A stretch of DNA of 35,308 nt from an uncultured Lachnospiraceae bacterium (GTDB lineage: Bacteria > Bacillota > Clostridia > Lachnospirales > Lachnospiraceae), in contig CAJUDE010000005.1 of assembly GCA_910585295.1 (NCBI GenBank), positions 1 through 35,308 of the forward strand, read 5' to 3'. Position 1 is the first letter of the stretch. Each line of letters opens with the position of its first letter. A program made the translations under genes and the position numbers. The notes beneath the pieces were generated by a model that was not told the DNA's origin, did not search any database, and saw only the letters and a program-made list of their open reading frames with translations. Positions 24,886-30,083 of this stretch are shown here, in pieces.

Positions 24886-25140
24886 TCAACTAACCACACC
24901 CATTAAATGAATTTCATAACTCATTTTTCCCTCAGAAAGGCGGTTGTATTTTGCAACTGCCTTTCTAACCTCCATTACCACCTTTTCAAAATCTTCCTCT
25001 GTCCCTTTTACTTCAACTTTTACATGTGGGTTTCCTTTCCACCTTGACACTACCTTTTTTCTTTGCACCTTCTTGGGTGCTGTATAAGCGATCTCAACTT
25101 CTACTATTGCCTTTGGATAATACACTCTTTCTACATACAT
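24886..25140 (-). CDS. Small beta-rich phage protein
   Basis: 84 residues, AGAGGGGGTTGG before the ATG at 25140. It starts MYVERVYYPKAIVEVEIAYT and has a basic KKVQRKKVVSRWKGNPHVKV block, then KGTEEDFEKVVMEVRKAVAK, a possible helix, and a final strand. It is the first gene of the long leftward early operon after repeat copy A. Function unknown. Confidence 0.7.
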   Translation of the reverse strand: MYVERVYYPKAIVEVEIAYTAPKKVQRKKVVSRWKGNPHVKVEVKGTEEDFEKVVMEVRKAVAKYNRLSEGKMSYEIHLMGVVS

Positions 25141-25155
25141 TTTCCAACCCCCTCT

Positions 25156-25285
25156 TACACTGCCGTTGCCAGCTTTGCTTCCTCTTTTTTCTGCCTGTCT
25201 GGCATCTGCGGTCTTAATATTTTGCTACCTTCACCCTTGTAAATCTGCTATAATCCCTTTACAGGCTGCTGCAACAGCCGAGTAC
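25156..25285. repeat. 130-bp intergenic repeat, copy A
   Basis: From TACACTGCCGTTGCCAGC to CAACAGCCGAGTACATA. It is about 97 percent identical to copy B at 25737-25866 (I count about four differences). Contents: a rightward TGC-TATAAT extended -10 (25246-25254), a near-palindrome GGCTGCTGCAACAGCC (25264-25279) at the likely start point, and on the minus strand a short frame ending KLATAV just before the ribosome binding site of the next leftward gene. Confidence 0.85.
25246..25254 (+). promoter_or_regulatory. Extended -10 promoter in repeat A
   Basis: TGCTATAAT, an extended -10 with the full TATAAT consensus, about 50 bp upstream of the small Cys-rich gene at 25304. No good -35 lies at 17 bp, so the extended -10 would carry the promoter. 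Confidence 0.6.
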
Positions 25286-25303
25286 ATATGAAAGGAAAAA
25301 ATT

Positions 25304-25528
25304 ATGACCAAAAAACTCATTTATCAGTTTACTGGGGATTGCCCTTATACAGCTTCTCCGCAAACCATTAAAATCGACTACTTTAAAATTCAGACGATGG
25401 GTTCGATGGTTCCTGGTTATAAGAAGGGCGAATATTCTTGTCCGCTTTCCGAAGAATGCCCTTATCCTGCCCAGGATGCATACCATCGTTGCCCAGTTTA
25501 TTTGAATGCCCCGGATAAGCCAAATTAA
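25304..25528 (+). CDS. Small Cys-rich protein, cassette 1
   Basis: 74 residues with GAAAGGAAAAAATT before the ATG. Cysteines occur in DCPYTASP, SCPLSEECPYPAQ and RCPVYLNAP, with a conserved-looking CPY/CPxY spacing that suggests a zinc site. It is read rightward from the promoter in repeat A. The last part overlaps the convergent minus-strand frame starting at 25703. I have the impression that similar short proteins occur in other Lachnospiraceae phages, but know no function. Confidence 0.68.
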   Translation: MTKKLIYQFTGDCPYTASPQTIKIDYFKIQTMGSMVPGYKKGEYSCPLSEECPYPAQDAYHRCPVYLNAPDKPN

Positions 25529-25703
25529 TCCGTATGGCAGATTTCACAAGCAATGGCTCCATTATTGAGAGCCAGCCATACTCACAGTTCCCTGTATATG
25601 GACAGGTCTGGCATGGCTCTCCAAAATCTGCCATAGTTTCATCCGCCGACTGTTGAAAAAATATCTTTATATGCTGCACTGCACAATTAATCGCTTCTTC
25701 CAT
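25383..25703 (-). CDS. Small protein with Cys cluster, convergent with cassette 1
   Basis: ATG at 25703 with GGGAAGGATT upstream. It starts MEEAINCAVQHIKIFFQQSA, then DETMADFGEPCQTCPYTGNC, a three- or four-cysteine cluster. The frame runs 106 residues to 25383, but only about the first 58 residues lie outside the opposite gene at 25304-25528. The two genes converge and overlap by about 145 bp. The N-terminal part looks genuine; the full length and C-terminus are uncertain. Confidence 0.55.
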   Translation of the reverse strand: MEEAINCAVQHIKIFFQQSADETMADFGEPCQTCPYTGNCEYGWLSIMEPLLVKSAIRINLAYPGHSNKLGNDGMHPGQDKGILRKADKNIRPSYNQEPSNPSSEF

Positions 25704-25736
25704 AATCCTTCCCACTTCCTCACACCTGACTTTCCC

Positions 25737-25866
25737 TACACTGCCGCTGCCAGCTTTGCTTCCTCTTTTTTCTGCCTGTCTGGCATCTGCGGTCTTAATA
25801 TTTTGCTACCTTCACTCTTGTAAATCTGCTATAATCCCTTTACAGGCTGCTGCAACAGCTGAGTAT
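25737..25866. repeat. 130-bp intergenic repeat, copy B
   Basis: Second copy, 581 bp from copy A, with the same internal layout: the minus-strand frame ending KLAAAV, the rightward TGCTATAAT and the near-palindrome. Differences from copy A are single-base changes. Shorter matches to its first ~28 bp recur at 27280 and 29972. Confidence 0.85.
25827..25835 (+). promoter_or_regulatory. Extended -10 promoter in repeat B
   Basis: TGCTATAAT, identical to repeat A, about 50 bp upstream of the small zinc-ribbon gene at 25887. Confidence 0.6.
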
Positions 25867-25886
25867 ATACAGAAGGGAAAATACAT

Positions 25887-26060
25887 ATGATGAAATTTGA
25901 ATTTGATGATTCTGCAATGGATGATTTTCTTAGTGAACTTGAACATATCGAAATTGACTGCCCAGAATGTAATCATCCGTTTAACATTTCTGTTTATGAT
26001 ATGGGCAAAACTGTAACCTGCCCCCATTGCCATACAGAAATCAAACTCGAATTAAAATAG
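25887..26060 (+). CDS. 57-residue zinc-ribbon protein, cassette 2
   Basis: ATG at 25887 (or 25890) after AGAAGGG, TAG at 26058-26060. It starts MMKFEFDDSAMDDFLSELEH and then has two CxxC pairs, CPEC and CPHC, 19 residues apart, forming a zinc ribbon: EIDCPECNHPFNISVY, then KTVTCPHCHTEIKLELK. It occupies the same slot relative to repeat B as the Cys-rich gene does to repeat A. The 3' end overlaps the convergent minus-strand gene by 9 bp. Confidence 0.75.
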   Translation: MMKFEFDDSAMDDFLSELEHIEIDCPECNHPFNISVYDMGKTVTCPHCHTEIKLELK

Positions 26061-26213
26061 CTTCTTCTTTAGCTCAACAGTTTTTTCCAAAGTCCTGTTG
26101 AGCTTCTTTATTTCTTTATTCAACTTACGCAATCTTTTTTTGTACTTCTTGCACCCATTAATTTTAATTGTTATGCTACTTGTTTTCTCTAAATCTCTTC
26201 CTGTTGACTCCAT
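26052..26213 (-). CDS. 53-residue Lys-rich coiled-coil protein
   Basis: ATG at 26213 with AGAAGGAGGTGAAAGG upstream, an almost perfect ribosome binding site; TAA at 26054-26052. It starts MESTGRDLEKTSSITIKING, then a strongly basic helix with RKLNKEIKKLNRTLEKTVEL, likely a coiled coil. It overlaps tail-to-tail with the zinc-ribbon gene and lies in the leftward transcript from the promoter at 26446-26474. Function unknown. Confidence 0.75.
   Translation of the reverse strand: MESTGRDLEKTSSITIKINGCKKYKKRLRKLNKEIKKLNRTLEKTVELKKKLF
26071..26104 (+). terminator. Rho-independent terminator after the zinc-ribbon gene
   Basis: Stem AGCTCAACAG (26071-26080) with CTGTTGAGCT (26095-26104), followed by TCTTTATTTCTTT. 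It lies within the convergent gene's coding region, 10 bp after the zinc-ribbon stop. Confidence 0.75.
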
Positions 26214-26240
26214 AGTCCTTTCACCTCCTTCTGTGTATTT

Positions 26241-26411
26241 TTATACGAATTGCTTTGTCGGGTTACGTTGTCTACTATCAGTTGATTCCGTTTTCTGCAA
26301 AAGACAGTGAATCCAACCTTTCAGATAAAAGTAATCTTCTGGATGCTGCATCCGAATTTCGTACAATTTCAATGCAGTATCTTTTACATCCTCTGCTTTT
26401 TGTACAGTCAC
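26241..26411 (-). CDS. Small early protein of the first switch, unknown function
   Basis: 56 residues from the GTG at 26411, which has AAAGGAGG seven bases upstream; a longer frame to 26474 includes the promoter. It starts MTVQKAEDVKDTALKLYEIR and has MQHPEDYFYLKGWIHCLLQ. It is divergent from the XRE repressor at 26535, in the Cro/early position, but shows no helix-turn-helix. Function unknown. Confidence 0.7.
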   Translation of the reverse strand: MTVQKAEDVKDTALKLYEIRMQHPEDYFYLKGWIHCLLQKTESTDSRQRNPTKQFV

Positions 26412-26445
26412 CTTTATTCCTCCTTTCCTCGCTTTCTCTGAAATC

Positions 26446-26474
26446 AATATACCATTCTTTGAAATCATTGTCAA
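26446..26474 (-). promoter_or_regulatory. Leftward promoter of switch 1
   Basis: Minus-strand TTGACA (26474-26469), 17 bp, TATATT (26451-26446). This near-consensus promoter would drive the 26411 gene and probably the genes beyond, and is a candidate lytic promoter under control of the adjacent repressor. Confidence 0.8.
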
Positions 26475-26480
26475 TATTTT

Positions 26481-26513
26481 TTTGTTTACTTTGAAAACAA
26501 ATTGTGATATAGT
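26481..26513 (+). promoter_or_regulatory. Rightward repressor promoter with overlapping operator-like palindrome
   Basis: TTTACT (26485-26490), 17 bp, TATAGT (26508-26513), 22 bp before the repressor ATG. The palindrome TTTGTTT-N7-AAACAAA (26481-26501) covers the -35 and is a candidate operator for autoregulation. Confidence 0.65.
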
Positions 26514-26534
26514 GCTTTCATGGAGGTGAAAACA

Positions 26535-26879
26535 ATGAATACCCGTGAACGCTTAAAGCAATTAAGAAAGGAATTGAACCTTACTACTCGTGCTTTTGGT
26601 GCTGCTATTAACATGTCAGGCGGCGCCATTACAAATATGGAGAAAGGTACACGAAATATTACCGAACGTACTATTCGTGACATATGCCGTGAGTACAATG
26701 TTAATTTTGATTGGCTTACTAATGGTATTGAACCCATGTTCACAGATGTAACCAGCGAATTAGATATTGATGATGAAGTGAAGCAACTTGCACAGCAATA
26801 TAGTCTGCTCAATGATTCAGATCGTGAGTTGGTCAAAAAGATGATTGATTCATTAGCCGAAAAATCCAATTCACCTTAA
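26535..26879 (+). CDS. XRE-family repressor (CI-like), switch 1
   Basis: 114 residues from the ATG at 26535, eight bases after GGAGGTG. The helix-turn-helix spans about residues 8-60: RLKQLRKELNLTTRAFGAAI, MSGGAITNMEKGTRNI, and the WLTNGIEPMF motif that closes the XRE domain. The C-terminal part is short and helical (QQYSLLNDSDRELVKKMIDS) with no LexA-like peptidase, so induction would need another route. Divergent from the gene at 26411, the usual phage switch layout. Confidence 0.9.
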   Translation: MNTRERLKQLRKELNLTTRAFGAAINMSGGAITNMEKGTRNITERTIRDICREYNVNFDWLTNGIEPMFTDVTSELDIDDEVKQLAQQYSLLNDSDRELVKKMIDSLAEKSNSP

Positions 26880-26890
26880 TAGTAAAAATC

Positions 26891-26910
26891 AAGGGAGGTC
26901 ATCCTCCCTT
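26891..26910 (+). terminator. Hairpin after repressor 1
   Basis: AAGGGAGG-TCAT-CCTCCCTT, 8 bp stem with a 4-nt loop, 12 bp after the stop codon. The U-run is weak (TTTCAAAT). Confidence 0.55.
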
Positions 26911-27009
26911 TCAAATCAACTTCTACTAAAACCCCAGTAAAAAAGGGATTATTTTCAAAATTTTCTACTATTATTCAGAAAAATTCATGGATAGCCAGCC
27001 CTATTACAT

Positions 27010-27261
27010 CTATTTTTTTGAATTGGCTAATAACTCTGTAGATACAGTTTCACCTACAATTGTAACGTGAAGTTTTGTTGCCCCATTAGCAGCACTCTCC
27101 GTCCTATAATCGGATATTTCAATCGTTTCGTTTCCAACCAGCAGCAATAGCCTGTTATCTTCTGCTTTTATGGCAACAACTTCAACTTTTTTAGGTTTTA
27201 TACTTTTCTGTGTTGGAATAGGCTGTTTCGTGCAAGAAGCAGCCTTTTTCTTCTTTTCCAC
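27010..27261 (-). CDS. Small phage protein, unknown function
   Basis: 83 residues from the GTG at 27261, preceded by AAGGGGGTGGAAAGCG; the frame upstream lies over a partial copy of the 130-bp repeat. The N-terminus is strongly basic (MEKKKKAASCTKQPIPTQKS), then a VEVVAIKAEDNRLLLLVGNE beta region. It is downstream of the Cro-like gene in the same orientation. No function recognised. Confidence 0.6.
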   Translation of the reverse strand: MEKKKKAASCTKQPIPTQKSIKPKKVEVVAIKAEDNRLLLLVGNETIEISDYRTESAANGATKLHVTIVGETVSTELLANSKK

Positions 27262-27279
27262 CGCTTTCCACCCCCTTCC

Positions 27280-27307
27280 TACACTACCGCTTCCAGTTTT
27301 GCTTCCT
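27280..27307. repeat. Partial copy C of the intergenic repeat
   Basis: About 28 bp matching the left end of repeats A and B (TACACTACCGCTTCCAG, then TTTTGCTTCCT). It lies just upstream of the ribosome binding site of a leftward gene, as A and B do. Confidence 0.6.
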
Positions 27308-27329
27308 ATAGACATAGTATCTTTTAAAG

Positions 27330-27530
27330 TTACTCTTTAGCAAAAAAAATAGGAACGGGATCTGTAATATGCAGTTCATCAATCATTGTTTGAATCTCAT
27401 CACTTCCAAAAATCCCAATTTTCATTTTTCCATAAAATGTTTTTGGCGTAATCCCAATTTTCTTTGCCATATCAGATTGTGAATAACCATTTTTAACTAT
27501 TATTCCTTTTAGTTCATTTGTTTTTATCAA
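27330..27530 (-). CDS. Cro-like helix-turn-helix protein, switch 2
   Basis: 66 residues if started at the TTG at 27530, which has AGAAAGGAGAG upstream; the ATG at 27572 lacks a ribosome binding site and overlaps the promoter. The sequence KTNELKGIIVKNGYSQSDMA, then KKIGITPKTFYGKMKIGIFG and SDEIQTMIDELHI, is typical of small phage Cro-type regulators of Clostridia. It faces the repressor at 27666 across a 135-bp region with operator-like repeats. Confidence 0.85.
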   Translation of the reverse strand: MIKTNELKGIIVKNGYSQSDMAKKIGITPKTFYGKMKIGIFGSDEIQTMIDELHITDPVPIFFAKE

Positions 27531-27551
27531 TCTTCTTTTCTCTCCTTTCTT

Positions 27552-27650
27552 GTAACTTTTTAAGTTACTCATATATTATCACATTTCAGTAACTTGTCAA
27601 GATATTTTTTGTTGATTTTATAACTTTTTTGTGCTATCATTTAGTTACTT
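27552..27650. promoter_or_regulatory. Divergent promoters and operator array of switch 2
   Basis: Leftward TTGACA (27600-27595), 16 bp, TAATAT (27578-27573). Rightward TTGATT (27612-27617), 17 bp, TATCAT (27635-27640). GTAACTT/AAGTTAC-type half-sites recur: a full palindrome at 27552-27568, and single sites near 27588, 27621 and 27643. The last three touch both promoters, as expected of repressor and Cro operators. Confidence 0.75.
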
Positions 27651-27665
27651 AAAAGGAGGTTAAAA

Positions 27666-28061
27666 ATGACTGTCGGTGAACGGATAAAATTTATTAGGGA
27701 AAAATTAGATATTAGTCAAGTGGACTTTGCCAATAAAATCCATGTTTCAAAACAGACTTTATATAAATATGAGAATAATATCATCACTAATATCCCATCA
27801 GATAAAATTGAAGCAATTGCAGTCATAAGTAATGTATCCCCTGCCTACATAATGGGCTGGGATGAGAAACCATCATCTACTACAAAAGAAATAGTTACAA
27901 GCTTTGGAAAAGGAGAAACCAAAAACGAAGATATGCGTTTGCAAGAAATTATCAACTGCTATGTTGGCATGACAGAGGAAGGCAAAAACCTACTTTTGGG
28001 GCAGGCTCAATTTTATTACCAACAATTTCCTGGACTAGGAACAAATGCAAGGGCAATGTAA
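27666..28061 (+). CDS. XRE-family repressor (CI-like), switch 2
   Basis: 131 residues with AAAAGGAGG upstream. Helix-turn-helix at about residues 5-60: GERIKFIREKLDISQVDFAN, KIHVSKQTLYKYENN, then IEAIAVISNVSPAYIMGWDE, the standard XRE ending. The C-terminal half (CYVGMTEEGKNLLLGQAQFY) is a short helical domain without peptidase residues. It and the Cro-like gene opposite form a second complete lysogeny switch only about 1.1 kb from the first. Confidence 0.9.
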   Translation: MTVGERIKFIREKLDISQVDFANKIHVSKQTLYKYENNIITNIPSDKIEAIAVISNVSPAYIMGWDEKPSSTTKEIVTSFGKGETKNEDMRLQEIINCYVGMTEEGKNLLLGQAQFYYQQFPGLGTNARAM

Positions 28062-28163
28062 TATTCCCTTCCATTTGGCATAACAAAAGGTAATATTATA
28101 GGTGGTGGGATTAAACACTTATAAAGTGAATTTATTCAGAATTACACTAAGGAGAACACATTT

Positions 28164-28286
28164 ATGGAATCAGAAACACAAATTTCTGCTTTTGAGGAAA
28201 AATTATATTCTATTTTTGCAGAAATTAGCCAGGAGTTTAATTATCCTGAAAATACCTTTACAATAAAACCTGCTAAAAAGTCTTGA
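28164..28286 (+). CDS. 40-residue open frame, possible truncated gene
   Basis: ATG with CTAAGGAG nine bases upstream, beginning MESETQISAFEEKLYSIFAE and ending in a hairpin-containing segment (NTFTIKPAKKS). The last codons are part of the stem at 28266-28303. The frame may be the broken N-terminus of a larger protein whose C-terminus persists at 28312-28440. Confidence 0.45.
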   Translation: MESETQISAFEEKLYSIFAEISQEFNYPENTFTIKPAKKS

Positions 28287-28303
28287 CTTTTCTTAGCAGG
28301 TTT
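28266..28303. terminator. Strong hairpin at the end of the 40-residue frame
   Basis: AAACCTGCTAA (28266-28276) with TTAGCAGGTTT (28293-28303), plus an inner AAAG/CTTT pair. It resembles a terminator, but U-runs are short on both strands. It overlaps the stop codon. Confidence 0.55.
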
Positions 28304-28311
28304 GGTACTAA

Positions 28312-28440
28312 AAAGAACCTACTGAAAATTTTTTAAAAGATACATTGGTTGTGTACAGAAATAACTACGGAACCCATACGGAATATGAGGATTTCATAAT
28401 AACTTTTATTCCTAAACTGGATGTAAAAATTTTTGATTAA
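28312..28440 (+). pseudogene. C-terminal remnant of an unrecognised gene
   Basis: A 42-codon open frame without a start codon or ribosome binding site, reading protein-like sequence such as ENFLKDTLVVYRNNYGTHTE then YEDFIITFIPKLDVKIFD and a stop. It is in a different frame from the small gene before it. It looks like the tail of a degraded gene, perhaps the same one whose start is at 28164. Together these fill the 425-bp stretch between the second repressor and the HsdR-N-like gene. Confidence 0.4.
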
Positions 28441-28486
28441 ACCGTTAAAATATTTAAAAGCACAACGGAAAAAAGGGGGGGATATA

Positions 28487-29524
28487 ATGGATTTTATTGA
28501 ATCAATAACACAGTTTTCCAAAAGGGTAGAGAATATAAAAGATAATATATTGACAGAAGAATCCACTAAAACATCTATTATTTTGCCATTTTTTCAGTTG
28601 CTTGGATATGATGTCTTCAACCCAAGTGAATTTATTCCAGAATATACTGCTGATGCAGGGATTAAGAAAGGCGAAAAGGTTGATTATGCCATAATAATCA
28701 ATGACGAGCCGTTGATACTAGTAGAAACTAAACCTGTCAATACGGAATTGACAACCAGGCATATAAACCAATTGATTCGGTATTTTTCCGTCACAAAGGC
28801 TAAGTTCGGGATATTGACCAATGGCATTACTTATCAGTTTTATTCTGATTTGGAGGACCATAACAAAATGGACACTGTCCCATTCCTTAAATTTGACCTT
28901 TTACACATAAGAAGGGAATCCGTAGACGAATTGAAGCGTTTCCAAAAAGATGCTTTTGATGTTAAATCTATATTGAATAGCGCATCTGATTTAAAGTATA
29001 TGACAATGGTTAAAAATATTATCCATGAACAATTTGAAAACCCATCTGACCAATTCGTAAAATCCCTGATAACAAAAAATATATATAGCGGGACAAAAAC
29101 GCAGGCCGTGCTTGATAAATTTAGGGGGATAATAAAAAAGGCATTTGATGAATACATAAATGACGCCATAACTGAACGGTTAAGCGCCGTAATCTCTCCA
29201 GATGTTATCCTTACCCCTGCACAAAAAGATACTTTATCCGTATCTTCGGAAGAAAAAGAAGTTCTGGACTTTGTCAAAAATTTATTAAACACAAATCTTG
29301 AAATTAAATATAAAAAGACTTCTAGGTACGCATATATGCAATTGGGTGAGGCATCTACTAAGTGGATTTGCCGCGTATATATTAGAAAAGAGCAACATCT
29401 ATTTACTTTGCATAAATTTGAAGATACAAATTATGAATGCGAATACTATTTTGATGATGTTAGTCAACTAAACATGATATTCAATGAAATAAAAGACACA
29501 TTTCAAAAATGCTGCAAATTATAG
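28487..29524 (+). CDS. Stand-alone HsdR N-terminal-type (PD-(D/E)xK) nuclease-like protein
   Basis: 345 residues from the ATG at 28487, with AAAAAGGGGGGG upstream. Residues about 20-130 match the type I restriction HsdR N-terminal nuclease domain: STKTSIILPFFQLLGYDVFN, then GEKVDYAIIINDEPLILVET with catalytic Asp66, Glu80 and Lys82, and a HINQLIRYFSVTKAKFGILT segment carrying Gln95. The remaining 200 residues lack helicase motifs, and no HsdM or HsdS gene is near. Candidate prophage-borne defence or exclusion nuclease; function is inferred. Confidence 0.85.
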   Translation: MDFIESITQFSKRVENIKDNILTEESTKTSIILPFFQLLGYDVFNPSEFIPEYTADAGIKKGEKVDYAIIINDEPLILVETKPVNTELTTRHINQLIRYFSVTKAKFGILTNGITYQFYSDLEDHNKMDTVPFLKFDLLHIRRESVDELKRFQKDAFDVKSILNSASDLKYMTMVKNIIHEQFENPSDQFVKSLITKNIYSGTKTQAVLDKFRGIIKKAFDEYINDAITERLSAVISPDVILTPAQKDTLSVSSEEKEVLDFVKNLLNTNLEIKYKKTSRYAYMQLGEASTKWICRVYIRKEQHLFTLHKFEDTNYECEYYFDDVSQLNMIFNEIKDTFQKCCKL

Positions 29525-29553
29525 AAGGAATATTTTGCAGTAAAGTAAAACTG

Positions 29554-29589
29554 CCCCTGTTGGCACAGGGGTGGGGCTGAAACAGCTCC
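29554..29589 (+). terminator. Tandem hairpins after the nuclease gene
   Basis: CCCCTG-TTGGCA-CAGGGG (29554-29571) followed at once by a 7-bp stem with an AAA loop (29573-29589). No long U-run follows, so this may be a terminator or a leader structure of the hicB-like gene 30 bp on. Confidence 0.5.
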
Positions 29590-29619
29590 GCCTTTCAAAA
29601 AAATAAAAAAGAGTTTTTT

Positions 29620-29886
29620 ATGTTATTTGTATATCCCACTATCTTCCACAAGGAAGATGAAGCTTACTGGGCGGAATTTCCCGATCTGAAAGGATGCAAT
29701 ACCTACGGTTCAACCATTCCAGAAGCTATGGAAATGGCACAAGAAGCCCTTACCGGATATCTTTTGTCATTGTTAGAACATGGAGATAATATCGCTTCTC
29801 CCTCCGATATTTCTGCCATTCACGTGGCTGACGGATTTTCCTCCCTTGTATCGTGTGACATTAACCAGTATCCCGATTTCGTATGA
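29620..29886 (+). CDS. Truncated HicB-like protein
   Basis: 88 residues. The N-terminal RNase H-like HicB domain is intact: YPTIFHKEDEAYWAEFPDLK then GCNTYGSTIPEAMEMAQEAL and TGYLLSLLEHGDNIASPSDI. HicB proteins usually continue past the SLVSCDINQY strand with a ribbon-helix-helix or other DNA-binding part; here the frame stops after PDFV. No hicA lies beside it. The last codons form part of a terminator, so the truncation coincides with this hairpin. It may be a solitary antitoxin remnant or a HicA decoy. Confidence 0.8.
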   Translation: MLFVYPTIFHKEDEAYWAEFPDLKGCNTYGSTIPEAMEMAQEALTGYLLSLLEHGDNIASPSDISAIHVADGFSSLVSCDINQYPDFV

Positions 29887-29906
29887 AATCTGAGATACTG
29901 GTTAAT
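29860..29906 (+). terminator. Rho-independent terminator overlapping the hicB-like 3' end
   Basis: ATTAACCAGTATC (29860-29872) with GATACTGGTTAAT (29894-29906), 13 bp perfect, plus inner GATTTC/GAAATC, followed by TTTATAT. The stop codon lies inside the hairpin. Confidence 0.8.
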
Positions 29907-29971
29907 TTTATATCCACTCCCTCATACTGCTTTCTCTGTTTGAAATAACTCACCAATGCTAATCTTCTTCC

Positions 29972-29999
29972 TACACTGCTGCTGCCAGCTTTGATTGCC
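29972..29999. repeat. Partial copy D of the intergenic repeat
   Basis: About 28 bp similar to the left end of repeats A and B (TACACTGCTGCTGCCAGC, then TTTGATTGCC). On the minus strand it encodes the same KLAAAV-stop as copy B. It lies in the 197-bp gap before the XRE gene. Confidence 0.5.
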
Positions 30000-30031
30000 A
30001 ATACATTTTTCTGAGAAAATCAGAATCTTTA

Positions 30032-30066
30032 TTGACGTGCAAAAAAATTTATGCTATGTTACATAG
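30032..30066 (+). promoter_or_regulatory. Promoter and palindromic operator of the third XRE gene
   Basis: TTGACG (30032-30037), 17 bp, TATGTT (30055-30060). The palindrome CTATG-TTA-CATAG (30054-30066) covers the -10 and start point, which suggests autorepression by the XRE protein. Confidence 0.7.
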
Positions 30067-30083
30067 TGAAAGGAGAGCAACAC

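Noticed and set aside
24804..24899. 31-codon GTG frame (VWLVDDGIIKQERKEINDIL...) after the 84-residue gene
   Set aside because: No clear ribosome binding site and very short; mentioned only for its likeness to the 56-residue gene.
28333..28566. 77-codon minus-strand frame
   Set aside because: Antisense to the start of the HsdR-N-like gene, without a ribosome binding site.
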